Assembly (NCBI GenBank): GCA_964607425.1
Contig: CAZSKQ010000041.1
Coordinates: 1 to 26,685 of the forward strand
DNA length: 26,685 bases
Reading direction: 5' to 3'
DNA from: IDS-8 sp964607425
GTDB lineage: Bacteria; Pseudomonadota; Gammaproteobacteria; Steroidobacterales; Woeseiaceae
Part shown: positions 7,694 to 14,923 of the stretch, piece by piece
Layout of the letters: every line of letters starts with the position of its first letter
Numbering within the stretch: the stretch's first letter is position 1
Notes under the pieces: model-generated
What the model was told of the DNA's origin: nothing
The model's input: only the letters and a program-made list of their open reading frames with translations
Databases searched by the model: none
Made by a program: the position numbers and the translations under genes

Positions 7694-7970
7694 CAGTGAT
7701 TCCGCATCTTTCGATGCGGCCTGGACTATGCCTTCACCCGGTTGCCCGGGCGCGGGGCGTGTTATCCGGCGTAAGCCGAATCCTAGTACCCGCCCGGCTG
7801 TCAAAGCCCGGCGAGCCTATGAGTCTCTACAGGGCAGCCCTGCGGTTGGCCCGCTTGCTACCCCTCGGCGTTGCCATGCCGCTTCCGATCCTTCGAAAGC
7901 GCCGTCAGGGTTCGCCGATGTGAGCCCCGTGTTCACTTTGCGGTTACCCGCAAAGGCGACCTGTGCGTTG
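7694..7970 (-). other. Group I self-splicing intron in the tmRNA T-loop
   Basis: This 277-nt insert separates T-loop positions corresponding to 59 and 60 of a tRNA. The exon ends in U and the intron in G (7694), as group I chemistry requires. The exon end CGAU plus the first intron C can pair with GGUCG (7961-7957) to form P1 with a U.G at the splice site. A P2-like hairpin CUUUGCGG-GUAA-CCGCAAAG lies at 7955-7936. The R-type element GUAGAGACUC (7830-7821) and S-type element GAAGGCAUAGUCC (7735-7723) provide the GACU/AGUC pairing of P7, the guanosine site. A P9-like hairpin CCGCAUC-GAAA-GAUGCGG is at 7719-7702. There is no homing endonuclease frame. Group I introns at ssrA T-loops are known in some bacteria; subgroup not determined. 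Confidence 0.9.
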
Positions 7971-8191
7971 ATCGAACCCGCGTCCGCAAGCCCTACGTTC
8001 CGTGCTCTACATGCTTATTCCGCCTTTGATCTCGCTACGGGCTACCCGACGGACAGGGAAGACCCGCAGCCAGCTCTGCAAGGTTTTAGCGGTTTGGGCC
8101 CAGAGCATGCCCTCGCCGCGATCCCGTGTAGATGACCCCTGGAATCCGGACGCACGAGCACGATCCGGTCAGAGGGCACTAAGGCTGGTTT

Positions 8192-8224
8192 TTAAGCAGC
8201 TAGTGCGTAGTTGTCGTCGTTGGC
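8192..8224 (-). CDS. tmRNA proteolysis-tag reading frame (ANDDNYALAA)
   Basis: Ten codons from the resume codon GCC to TAA encode ANDDNYALAA, which is added to nascent chains on stalled ribosomes. The final LAA is the determinant read by ClpXP. The Asp at position 4 instead of the E. coli Glu is common in Pseudomonas-like gammaproteobacteria. The frame is internal to tmRNA and is not separately initiated. Confidence 0.95.
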   Translation of the reverse strand, partial: ANDDNYALAA

Positions 8225-8357
8225 AACTATAGGTTTTACAGCTGGATTTACGAGGTGATCTGTCCCTCGGCATGCACCCGGAGTTTCGCGACCTCCGTCG
8301 AAGCCGTGTCGCCCCCTGTACAAACGGCGTCGGGAAAAACCCCGCCGCCGTGCGGGT

Positions 8358-8385
8358 AGTGTATGGGCAACCGCCGGAATTACAA
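8358..8385 (-). promoter_or_regulatory. Candidate sigma-70 promoter of ssrA
   Basis: On the minus strand TTGTAA (8385-8380) and TACACT (8363-8358) are separated by 16 nt. Transcription would start near 8350, leaving a leader of about 34 nt for RNase P to remove at 8316. Confidence 0.5.
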
Positions 8386-8488
8386 GGCGGCAATCGATTT
8401 GGGCGGTCTCGCGGGCGGCTGTCAAGGGGCCGGCGATCTCCCGCCCAGGTCGCCCGCATGGCGGGCTCCTGCACGATGGCAATGTAAG

Positions 8489-8971
8489 TTATTGATTAGA
8501 GGATTTAAGGATGCGGGCTTTCTGGCGTTGCCAGTCCCGCTCCTTGGTCGTGGCCCGCTTGTCGTGCTGCTTCTTGCCCTTGGCGAGCCCGACTTCCAGC
8601 TTGGCGCGTCCGCGGCTCCAGTGGAGGTTCAGCGGTACCAGGGTGTAGCCCTTGCGCTCGACGGCGCCGACCAGCCGGTCGAGCTCGTGCCGATGCAGCA
8701 GGAGCTTGCGCGTGCGGGTAGGGTCCGGGTGTATGTGCGTCGAGGCGGTGCTCAGCGGCGTGATATGGGCGCCAAGCAGCCAGGCCTCGCCCTCGCGGAC
8801 GTGGACGTAGCTTTCCGTCAGCTGCGCGCGGCCGGCGCGCAGGCTCTTTACTTCCCAGCCTTCGAGCGCAAGGCCGGCCTCGAAGGTATCCTCGATGAAA
8901 TAGTCGTGCCGCGCTCTCTTGTTGACCGCGATCGTGCTGGACGGCTTTTTGTTTTCCGGGGATTTGCTCAT
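8489..8971 (-). CDS. smpB: SsrA-binding protein SmpB
   Basis: SmpB binds the tRNA-like domain of tmRNA and carries it into the A site of stalled ribosomes. The 160-residue product has the OB-fold core: NKRARHDYFIEDTFEAGL, GWEVKSLRAGRAQLTESYV, LLGAHITPL and RKLLLHRHEL. Its basic C-terminal tail (KGKKQHDKRATTKERDWQR, about 132-150) reaches down the mRNA channel. The open frame extends 145 codons further upstream, but the ATG at 8971 matches the family start. A TATAAT lies about 27 nt upstream of the start. Its partner RNA gene ssrA is the next gene downstream on the same strand. Confidence 0.97.
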   Translation of the reverse strand: MSKSPENKKPSSTIAVNKRARHDYFIEDTFEAGLALEGWEVKSLRAGRAQLTESYVHVREGEAWLLGAHITPLSTASTHIHPDPTRTRKLLLHRHELDRLVGAVERKGYTLVPLNLHWSRGRAKLEVGLAKGKKQHDKRATTKERDWQRQKARILKSSNQ

Positions 8972-9004
8972 GGACCACCGTGGCCTGGCGGCGCGCGGCC
9001 CGGG

Positions 9005-9010
9005 ATTATA
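9005..9010 (-). promoter_or_regulatory. -10 element of the smpB promoter
   Basis: A perfect TATAAT on the minus strand (9010-9005) places the start near 8998, 27 nt before the smpB ATG. I find no clear -35 at 16-18 nt. Confidence 0.45.
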
Positions 9011-9151
9011 CGGGACTTGGTTGTCAGGGTAGGGGGATTCCGACAGAATCGCGGCCGATGTCGCATCCCGGCGCCCCAATGAGAGCGGAAATGACTGATT
9101 CTTGCAGCGCTCGCCCGCAATGGCGAACGGCGGAAGTGGGGACGCTACGGC

Positions 9152-9583
9152 ATGCGTAAGGTCAGGCGCACGGCGCTCGTGCCGCATTCGGCGCAGGAAA
9201 TGTTCGAGCTCGTGGACCGCGTCGAGGCCTACCCGGAGTTCCTGCCGTGGTGCAACGACGCCAGCGTGCAGAGCCGCGACGCCGGAACCGTGGTGGCCAC
9301 CCTGGAGCTGCAAAAGGGCGGGTTCAGCAAGCGCTTTACCACCCGCAATACCCGGAAGCCGTACGCCGCGATCGACATGGCGCTGGTGGACGGCCCGTTC
9401 CGGCACCTCGACGGCGGCTGGCGGTTCCGCGACATTGCCGGCGAGGGCTGCGAGGTCTCGCTGGAGCTCGAGTTCGAGTTCGACAGCCGCATTGTCGACG
9501 TGATGTTCGGCCGCTTCTTCGAGGACATAATGAAGGCGCTCGTGGACGCCTTCACCCGGCGCGCCGCGGCGGTCTATGGGTAA
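9152..9583 (+). CDS. ratA: RatA family protein (START/coenzyme-Q-binding COQ10-like)
   Basis: The 143-residue product matches RatA/COQ10 proteins of the START-like superfamily, whose hydrophobic cavity binds lipids such as ubiquinone. E. coli RatA was described as a toxin that blocks 70S ribosome association, while homologues such as Coq10 act as quinone chaperones. Family signatures are RTALVPHSAQEMFELVDRVE (residues 5-24), YPEFLPWC (about 27-34), and a C-terminal amphipathic helix FFEDIMKALVDAFTRRA. The ATG at 9152 is the longest in-frame start and gives normal family length. It is divergent from smpB and five nt upstream of rnfH, the usual gammaproteobacterial arrangement. Confidence 0.93.
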   Translation: MRKVRRTALVPHSAQEMFELVDRVEAYPEFLPWCNDASVQSRDAGTVVATLELQKGGFSKRFTTRNTRKPYAAIDMALVDGPFRHLDGGWRFRDIAGEGCEVSLELEFEFDSRIVDVMFGRFFEDIMKALVDAFTRRAAAVYG

Positions 9584-9588
9584 AACGC

Positions 9589-9903
9589 ATGGCGCCGCAC
9601 GGTGAAGTCACCTTGCAGGTCGAGGTGGTGTACGCGTTGCCGGAGCAACAGGAGCTGGTGGCTCTCGCAGTAGCGGAGGGTACCACCGTGGCGCAGGCCA
9701 TCGAGCAGTCCGGGATCGCGGGGAAGTTTCCGCAGCATGACCTCGCGCGCTGCGCGGTGGGTGTGTGGGGACAGGTAGTCGAACGCGGCCGGCGCCTGCA
9801 CGACGGGGACCGGGTGGAGATCTACCGCCCGTTGAAGCTGGATCCGCAGGCAGCGCGGCGGGAGCTGGCGGCGCAAGGCAAGTCGATGGGGAAAGCTCGT
9901 TGA
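9589..9903 (+). CDS. rnfH: RnfH family ubiquitin-fold protein
   Basis: A 104-residue product of the RnfH (UPF0125) family, a beta-grasp, ubiquitin-like fold of unknown biochemical role often encoded beside ratA or rnf genes. The recognisable pattern is VEVVYALPEQQELVALAV, then GTTVAQAIEQSGI, VGVWGQVVERGRRLHDGDRV and EIYRPLKLDPQAARRE at the C-terminus. The ATG at 9589 was chosen because it gives the family N-terminus; the frame is open 114 codons further upstream only as a shadow of ratA. It follows the ratA stop by five nt, so the two are translated from one mRNA. It converges on bamE, whose stop lies 21 nt away. Confidence 0.92.
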   Translation: MAPHGEVTLQVEVVYALPEQQELVALAVAEGTTVAQAIEQSGIAGKFPQHDLARCAVGVWGQVVERGRRLHDGDRVEIYRPLKLDPQAARRELAAQGKSMGKAR

Positions 9904-9914
9904 GGTTTCGACCG

Positions 9915-9930
9915 GTGCGCGCTCCTACAC
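9915..9930 (-). repeat. Half-site of the GGAGCGCGC repeat family, overlapping the bamE stop
   Basis: On the minus strand GTGTAGGAGCGCGCAC shares the TAGGAGCGCGC/CAGGAGCGCGC core with the two complete inverted repeats at 14797-14887 and 24768-24840. The TAG of bamE is inside this half-site. Confidence 0.45.
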
Positions 9931-10251
9931 GTCAGGGTCGAAGTTATCGTGCTTCTGGATCTCGGCGACGGTGTCGCCTTCGAAGATGACGGTGATCCAG
10001 CGCGTGAACGACGGGTCGCCGCGACCGAGTCTCAGGTAATACACGTAATCCCAGCGTTCCTCGTGAAACGGGTCGTCGATCATCGGCGTGCCCAGCAGGA
10101 ACCGGACCTGGCCGCGCGTCATGCCCACCTTCAGCTGCTCGACGTCTTCCGGTTTCAGCAGGTTGCCTTGCGACAGCGCGGGCTGGTAGACGCAGCCGCC
10201 CGCGCCCGCTGCGAGAACGAGGAAAATCGTGCCAAGCAAAAGTTTGTGCAT
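9925..10251 (-). CDS. bamE: Outer-membrane assembly lipoprotein BamE (SmpA/OmlA)
   Basis: BamE is a small lipoprotein of the BAM complex that inserts beta-barrel proteins into the outer membrane. The 108-residue product has a signal peptide with lipobox AGGC (Cys20). It then shows QGNLLKPEDVEQLKVGMTRGQV (two family blocks: QGNLLKPEDVEQL, KVGMTRGQV), FLLGTPMIDDPFH and WDYVYYLRLG, all diagnostic. The start at 10251 is the only one placing the signal peptide at the N-terminus; the open frame upstream is a shadow of fur. It is divergent from fur. The stop codon falls inside a repeat half-site, so the last codons may have been changed by its insertion. Confidence 0.95.
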   Translation of the reverse strand: MHKLLLGTIFLVLAAGAGGCVYQPALSQGNLLKPEDVEQLKVGMTRGQVRFLLGTPMIDDPFHEERWDYVYYLRLGRGDPSFTRWITVIFEGDTVAEIQKHDNFDPDV

Positions 10252-10337
10252 GTTGCGACGGACCCGATCTGGGCGGAAAACGCGACCGCGCTCCGGCGTG
10301 AATTGCCGCCGGGAGTGAAGCGTCCTCGCCACCCGCG

Positions 10338-10343
10338 TATAAT
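10338..10343 (+). promoter_or_regulatory. -10 element of the fur promoter
   Basis: A perfect TATAAT lies 65 nt before the fur ATG in the 156-bp region shared with bamE. No good -35 is seen, and I find no convincing Fur box around it, so autoregulation is not supported by the sequence. Confidence 0.45.
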
Positions 10344-10407
10344 AAGCGCGAATCATACCTTCTTGGCTTTTGCCGGGATAGATGCGCCGCCAGTGGGGTC
10401 CTCGCCG

Positions 10408-10815
10408 ATGTTGCAACGTCAGGAACTTCGTAAAGCCGGTCTCAAGGTGACGCTGCCGAGGCTCAAGATTCTCGAGATTCTCGAGGGCAACGAGCAGCGG
10501 CACCTGAGCGCGGAAGACATCTACAAGGAACTCCTCGATACCGGCGAGGACATTGGTCTCGCCACTGTCTACCGCGTTCTCACCCAGTTCGAATCCGCCG
10601 GCCTCGTGACGCGACACAACTTTGAAGGCGGACACTCGGTGTTCGAGATCGACGAAGGCGAGCACCACGACCACATGGTGTGCGTGGAGACAGGCGACGT
10701 CATTGAGTTCACCAACGAGGAAATCGAGCGCCTGCAGCACGAGATCGCGAGGAAGCACGACTTCGACCTGATCGACCACAGCCTGGTGCTGTACGTTCGG
10801 CCGCGGAAAAGCTGA
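10408..10815 (+). CDS. fur: Ferric uptake regulator Fur
   Basis: Fur is a dimeric Fe(II)-responsive repressor of iron-uptake genes. The 135-residue product has the winged-helix domain (LRKAGLKVTLPRLKILEIL, ATVYRVLTQFESAGLV) and the metal motif HHDHMVCVETGDVIEF. The second Cys of the CxxC seen in E. coli Fur is replaced (C-V-E-T), and no C-terminal cysteine pair is present. This resembles Pseudomonas Fur and implies it does not use the four-cysteine structural zinc site. The ATG at 10408 gives the standard length. It is divergent from bamE and convergent with recN, with nine nt between stops. Confidence 0.96.
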   Translation: MLQRQELRKAGLKVTLPRLKILEILEGNEQRHLSAEDIYKELLDTGEDIGLATVYRVLTQFESAGLVTRHNFEGGHSVFEIDEGEHHDHMVCVETGDVIEFTNEEIERLQHEIARKHDFDLIDHSLVLYVRPRKS

Positions 10816-10824
10816 AGATCACGG

Positions 10825-12516
10825 TTATCGCACGGCGCGATTTACCCGGCGGGCGCTGCCCAGCATCTCCGCCGCGTGATCGCGGGTGCGGCGGGTGATC
10901 CTGACGCCGCCGAGCATTCTCGCGATCTCTTCCACCCGCTCGCCGTCGGTGAGCCGGGTGACCGCGGTGCGCGTGACTTTGCCGTCGCTGAGCTTCACCA
11001 CGCGCAAGTGTCCGCCGGCCAGGCTCGCGACCTGCGGCAGGTGGGTGACGCACAGTACCTGGCGCGACTCCCCCAGCGCCATCAGCCGGCGGCCGACCAT
11101 TTCGGCCACACCGCCGCCGACGCCGGCGTCCACTTCGTCGAACACCATCGTGGGAATCGCGCTGCCGTCGCTCGCGATGACCTGTATGGCAAGGCTCATG
11201 CGCGACAGCTCGCCGCCAGAGGCCACTTTCGACAGCGGCATCGGCGGCTGCCCGGCGTTCGCGCTGATGAGGTAAGCGATCTCGTCCAGCCCCGCCGCGC
11301 CGGCAGCCTCGGGCTGGCGGCGCGCCAGCGCTATCTCGAACACGCCTTCCGGCATGCCGAGCCCGCGCATGGCTTCCGTGACCTCGGCGGCGAACGCGCT
11401 TGCGGCCTTGCGGCGCGCCGCCGACAGCACTTCTGCCGCGGCGATAAATGCCTGCCGCGCGGCGCCGGCTTCCTTACGCAGCCGCGCGCCGGTGGCCTCA
11501 GCGTTGGCCAGCTCCTCGAGCTGCCGCAGCAGGCGCTCGCGGAGCGCAGGCAACGCTTCCGGCTCCACGCGGTGCTTGCGCGCGATCTCCCGCACGGCAT
11601 CCAGCCGCTCCTCTACCCGGTCGCGCCGTTCCGGGTCGGAATCCAGCGAATCGCCGTAGCGCCGCAGCGCATCGGCGGCCTCCGCCGCCTGGATCGCGGC
11701 TTCCTCGATGAAGCGGCGCACCGGCTCGAGCCGGGGATCTATCGCGGCAGCGGCATCCAGGGCGTGCCCGGCGGCTGCCAGCAGTGCCTGGACGCTCGCC
11801 TCGTCGTTCTCCGAGAGCGCATCGAGAGCGCCGGTGACGCTCTCCGCCAGTTGCGCGCTGTTCCGGAAGCGCTCGCGCTCGGCGCGCAGCTCGTCGTGCT
11901 CGCCCGGCTGCAGATCCAGCGCTTCCAGTTCCTGCGACTGGAACGTCAGCAGGTCGAGGCGCGATGCCCGGTCGACTTCCGCCGCCTCCAGCTCAGCGAG
12001 GCGGTGCGCGAGCGACTGCCAGGCCTCGTACGCCGTCGCGACGTTGTCCCGCTGCGGCGTGAGGCCGCCATAATGATCGAGCAGGTCCCGCTGGACCGCC
12101 GGACGACCCAGCGACTGGTGGAAGTGCTGCCCATGGATGTCCACCAGCATTTCGCCCAGCGCTTTCAGGCTGGTGAGCGGCACGGGGTTGCCGTTGATGA
12201 AGGCGCGCGAGCGCCCGTCATCGCCGATCACGCGGCGAATCAGGCACTCATCATTTAGGTCGAGCGATTGCTCCGCGAGCCACTCCCGCACCGGCGGCTG
12301 GTGCGCAACGTCGAATTCCGCGGCCAATTCCGCGCGCCGGCTGCCGCTGCGGGCCAGCCCGGCGCCGCCTCGCTCGCCGAGCACGAGCCCCAGCGCATCG
12401 ACCAGGATGGACTTGCCGGCGCCGGTTTCGCCCGTCAGCACGGTCATGCCGGGCCCAAACTCGACCTCGACCTCGTCGACGATCGCGAAGTTGCGGACCT
12501 GCAGGCGCCTCAGCAT
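10825..12516 (-). CDS. recN: DNA repair protein RecN
   Basis: RecN is an SMC-like ATPase that works in RecA-dependent double-strand break repair. The 563-residue product starts MLRRLQVRNFAIVDEVEVEF and carries Walker A GETGAGKS at residues 29-36. A long Ala/Glu/Arg-rich coiled coil occupies about residues 150-380. The signature/Walker B half lies near 430-470 (ASGGELSRMSLAIQV, then TMVFDEVDAGVGGG). Length is normal. The start overlaps the nadK stop by seven nt on the same strand, indicating co-transcription and translational coupling. I do not see a LexA box before nadK, so SOS control of this unit is not supported here. Confidence 0.97.
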   Translation of the reverse strand: MLRRLQVRNFAIVDEVEVEFGPGMTVLTGETGAGKSILVDALGLVLGERGGAGLARSGSRRAELAAEFDVAHQPPVREWLAEQSLDLNDECLIRRVIGDDGRSRAFINGNPVPLTSLKALGEMLVDIHGQHFHQSLGRPAVQRDLLDHYGGLTPQRDNVATAYEAWQSLAHRLAELEAAEVDRASRLDLLTFQSQELEALDLQPGEHDELRAERERFRNSAQLAESVTGALDALSENDEASVQALLAAAGHALDAAAAIDPRLEPVRRFIEEAAIQAAEAADALRRYGDSLDSDPERRDRVEERLDAVREIARKHRVEPEALPALRERLLRQLEELANAEATGARLRKEAGAARQAFIAAAEVLSAARRKAASAFAAEVTEAMRGLGMPEGVFEIALARRQPEAAGAAGLDEIAYLISANAGQPPMPLSKVASGGELSRMSLAIQVIASDGSAIPTMVFDEVDAGVGGGVAEMVGRRLMALGESRQVLCVTHLPQVASLAGGHLRVVKLSDGKVTRTAVTRLTDGERVEEIARMLGGVRITRRTRDHAAEMLGSARRVNRAVR

Positions 12517-13424
12517 TTCCGGCGCGGCGCGGTGTCGGCACCACCGGTCCGGACGCGGCTGTCGCGGCCCCAGTGGAGCTTCGAGCGCAGGATGTCGAAA
12601 TAATCGTAGCCGGGCGGATGAATCAGGGTAATGCGCTTGTCCGCCTCGGCCACCAGCAGCCGGTCGTCCGGTTCGAGAGCGCCGAGCACATGCCCGTCGA
12701 TCACGACCTCGGCCTGGCTGTCACTGAAGGCGAGCAGCCGCACCTCGATTTCACGCTGCGAGGGAATGACGATGGGCCGATCGTTCAGGGTGTGCGGGCA
12801 GATGGGCACGACGACCACCGCGTTCAGCGCCGGCTCGATGATCGGGCCGCCGCAACTGAGGGCATAGGCGGTCGACCCGGTTGGTGTGGCGACGATCAGC
12901 CCGTCGCCGGAATGGGTGTTGACGTAGCGGTCCCCGATGCGGGTTTCGAAATCCACCATGCGGCCCGTGCCGCGCCGCTGCAGCACGATGTCGTTCAGGG
13001 CGACCGCGGTGCTGACACGGCCATCCGGCGCGATGATCCGCGCTGTCAGCATGAGCCGCGATTCGCGCACGTACTCGCCGCGCAGCACCTGGTCCAGGCA
13101 GTTCAGCATCTCGTCGGGCGTGACGTCCGCGAGAAACCCGAGCCGCCCGCGATTGACGCCCAGCAGCGGTACGTCCCGCTCGCGCCCGAGCGCAGCGGCG
13201 TAGAGCATGGTGCCGTCGCCGCCGATCGCGACGATGAGATCCGCGCGCGCCGCGAGCTCCGCTTCCGCGACGGCTTCCACCGGCGGCGGGAGCGATGCCC
13301 GCGGCGTAGCCATAACGGTGATGCCCGCGCGCTCCAGGTGCCCGGCCAGCGCCGACATGGGTTCCGCAACCCGCGGGTCTTCAACCCGGCCGAGCAGGCC
13401 CACTGTTCTGAATTCATTGTCCAT
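12510..13424 (-). CDS. nadK: NAD kinase
   Basis: NadK phosphorylates NAD to NADP using ATP or polyphosphate in the cytoplasm. The 304-residue product has the catalytic GGDGT at residues 68-72, the LND motif at 143-145 (substrate-binding), and DGLIVATPTGSTAY at 174-187. A C-terminal HPPGYDYFDILRSKLHWG completes the family pattern. The ATG at 13424 (MDNEFRTVGLLGR) matches NadK starts; an open extension of 65 codons upstream is unlikely to be translated. It overlaps recN by seven nt. It is divergent from hrcA across a 241-bp gap in which I see no further gene. Confidence 0.96.
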   Translation of the reverse strand: MDNEFRTVGLLGRVEDPRVAEPMSALAGHLERAGITVMATPRASLPPPVEAVAEAELAARADLIVAIGGDGTMLYAAALGRERDVPLLGVNRGRLGFLADVTPDEMLNCLDQVLRGEYVRESRLMLTARIIAPDGRVSTAVALNDIVLQRRGTGRMVDFETRIGDRYVNTHSGDGLIVATPTGSTAYALSCGGPIIEPALNAVVVVPICPHTLNDRPIVIPSQREIEVRLLAFSDSQAEVVIDGHVLGALEPDDRLLVAEADKRITLIHPPGYDYFDILRSKLHWGRDSRVRTGGADTAPRRKC

Positions 13425-13665
13425 GGTACGACCGGCCCCCGCGACCCCGAACATTGTTGCAGACGGCCGCGCGGGCGCCAAGCGGCGAATTTCAGGCGTT
13501 CGCCCACTGATCGGCGATGTCGAAGCTCCGCCGTGCGGGCCGTGCCGGACAACGCCTCGTTCCCGGAAATCGGCGCCGGCCTGCTTGCGCCCACCCGGTA
13601 CCGATCGCCGGGATGGCAAGCCTGCGCGCGGGCCCGGGTGGATTTTTCTCAGCCGCGCTTACACA

Positions 13666-14751
13666 ATGGCGCCGATGTCCGAAACAGTGACAAAACTGCC
13701 GAACGAACGCGCCCAGTACCTGCTGAAGGTGCTGATCCAGCGCTTCATTCGCGACGGCCAGCCGGTCGGCTCGCAAACGCTCTCCCGCGATTCGAAGCTC
13801 GACCTGAGCCCGGCGACGATCCGCAACGTCATGTCGGAGCTCGAGGACCTGGGGTTTGTCTCCACGCCGCACACGTCCGCCGGACGCGTACCGACGCCCC
13901 GCGGTTATCGCCTGTTCGTGGACTCGCTCGTGCGTTACAAGCAGCCGCGCGGCGGCGACCTCGAGAAGCTCAAGGCGCAGCTCGAAAACCAGTACGACGA
14001 TCCGGATGAGCTGCTCGACCTCGTGACGAACCTGCTGTCAAAGCTCACCAGCATGGCCGGCGTTGTGACGCTGCCCCGGACCCCTTACGCGGTGCTGCGA
14101 CAAATAGAGTTCCTGGGACTGTCCGAACGGCGCGTGCTCGCCATCCTCGTCATCAACGATCGCGAGGTTCAGAACCGCATCGTGCATACGGAACGGGCTT
14201 ATTCCGCGGATGAACTGCAGCGCGCGTCCAACTACATGAACGAGAACTATGCGGGGACTGACCTGCTGCGGATCCGGGAACGCCTGCTCGCGGACCTCGA
14301 AACCACGCGGAACTCGATGAACCAGGCGATGCACGACATCATCGCGGTGGCACAGACGGCCATGAGCGGTGCCACGACATCGAAGGAGGAGTTCCGACTG
14401 GCTGGCGAGACCAACCTCATGGGCTTCGCCGAGCTGTCGGACCTCGATACCCTGCGACGCCTTTTCGAGGCGTTCTCCCGCAAGCGCTTCATGCTGGACC
14501 TGCTCGACCGCAGCATCAATGCGACCGGCGTACAGGTGTTCATCGGCGAGGAGTCCGGTTACCGGATTCTCGACAACTGCAGCGTCGTGACGGCGCCTTA
14601 CCAGGCGAATGACGAGGCTATTGGCGTGCTCGGCGTGATCGGCCCGACCCGCATGGCCTATGACCGCGTTGTGCCGATCGTCGACGTGACTGCCCGTCTC
14701 CTGAGCGCGGCCCTGAAGGCCAGCCTGCCGCCGCCCGCGGATGGGTCGTGA
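13666..14751 (+). CDS. hrcA: Heat-inducible transcription repressor HrcA
   Basis: HrcA represses chaperone genes by binding CIRCE operators and is inactivated when GroEL is titrated by unfolded proteins. The 361-residue product has the N-terminal winged helix with GQPVGSQTLSR, LSPATIRNVMSELEDLGFV and HTSAGRVPTPRGYRLFVD (about residues 33-88). The C-terminal GAF-like region ends with GVLGVIGPTRMAYDRVVPIV. The ATG at 13666 is used; an ATG three codons later (13675) is equally possible because neither has a good Shine-Dalgarno. The gene heads the grpE-dnaK-dnaJ group, as in many gammaproteobacteria that keep both HrcA and sigma-32 control. No perfect CIRCE is present in this window. Confidence 0.96.
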   Translation: MAPMSETVTKLPNERAQYLLKVLIQRFIRDGQPVGSQTLSRDSKLDLSPATIRNVMSELEDLGFVSTPHTSAGRVPTPRGYRLFVDSLVRYKQPRGGDLEKLKAQLENQYDDPDELLDLVTNLLSKLTSMAGVVTLPRTPYAVLRQIEFLGLSERRVLAILVINDREVQNRIVHTERAYSADELQRASNYMNENYAGTDLLRIRERLLADLETTRNSMNQAMHDIIAVAQTAMSGATTSKEEFRLAGETNLMGFAELSDLDTLRRLFEAFSRKRFMLDLLDRSINATGVQVFIGEESGYRILDNCSVVTAPYQANDEAIGVLGVIGPTRMAYDRVVPIVDVTARLLSAALKASLPPPADGS

Positions 14752-14754
14752 ACG

Positions 14755-14780
14755 GTTGAAATCGTCCTGGCGGTCCCCAA
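14755..14780 (+). promoter_or_regulatory. Candidate sigma-32 promoter of grpE
   Basis: GTTGAA (14755-14760) is followed after 14 nt by CCCCAA (14775-14780), close to the heat-shock consensus CTTGAA / CCCCAT. It begins four nt after the hrcA stop and lies upstream of the inverted repeat, so grpE mRNA would carry that repeat in its leader. Confidence 0.45.
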
Positions 14781-14796
14781 CGTCTTCCACGGCGGG

Positions 14797-14887
14797 GCCA
14801 CCGGTTCCCTGCAGGAGCGCGCATTGCGCGGACCCGCCGGCCGGTACGGCGCGTCGCGCGCAAAGCGCGCTCCTGCAGGCCGGTGGC
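14797..14887. repeat. REP-like inverted repeat between hrcA and grpE
   Basis: Arms 14809-14830 and 14857-14878 are near-perfect inverted copies containing GCAGGAGCGCGC and a GCGCG block; they differ only in the ATT/TTTG-type spacer. Outer arms GCCACCGG (14797-14804) and CCGGTGGC (14880-14887) extend the symmetry. Each arm can itself form a small hairpin. The same core recurs after greA and at the end of bamE, so this is a dispersed family, not a gene-specific site. There is no T-tract. Confidence 0.8.
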
Positions 14888-14923
14888 TCGCTTACCGTTT
14901 AATCTGACCGGAGCGTATCGAAC

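Larger units (their letters stand above)
7677..8316 (-). ncRNA. ssrA: Transfer-messenger RNA (tmRNA), interrupted by a group I intron
   Basis: Read on the minus strand, the gene begins GGGGGCGACACGGCTTCGAC (8316 down), the classic tmRNA 5' end. It encodes the tag ANDDNYALAA followed by TAA (8224-8192) and has the typical AATAAGCATGTAGAGC region before the T-arm. Exon 1 (8316-7971, 346 nt) breaks off after GCGGGTTCGAT inside the T-loop. Exon 2 (7693-7677, 17 nt) is TCCCGC, CGCCTCC and ACCA. Joined, they make a perfect five-pair T-stem with the loop TTCGATT. The acceptor stem GGGGGCG/CGCCTCC has seven pairs including one G.U, and the CCA is encoded. The spliced length is 363 nt, the same as the E. 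coli tmRNA. tmRNA rescues stalled ribosomes together with SmpB, whose gene lies 172 bp upstream on the same strand. Confidence 0.95.

Noticed and set aside
7971..8316. A truncated, non-functional tmRNA gene
   Set aside because: The missing 3' end is present at 7693-7677 and restores T-arm, acceptor and CCA exactly, with group I intron hallmarks between, so the gene is split, not broken.
7659..8484. Several open frames across 7659-8484 on both strands
   Set aside because: The region is fully explained by ssrA, its intron and its promoter. One minus-strand frame merely contains the SsrA tag at its end.
10252..10407. Fur box in the bamE-fur gap
   Set aside because: Only scattered AT-rich bases are present; no GATAATGATAATCATTATC-like 19-mer with an acceptable match.
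10876..12258. 460-codon open frame opposite recN
   Set aside because: Antisense shadow of a secure gene; low-complexity Arg/Ala/Gln product without motifs or a Shine-Dalgarno.
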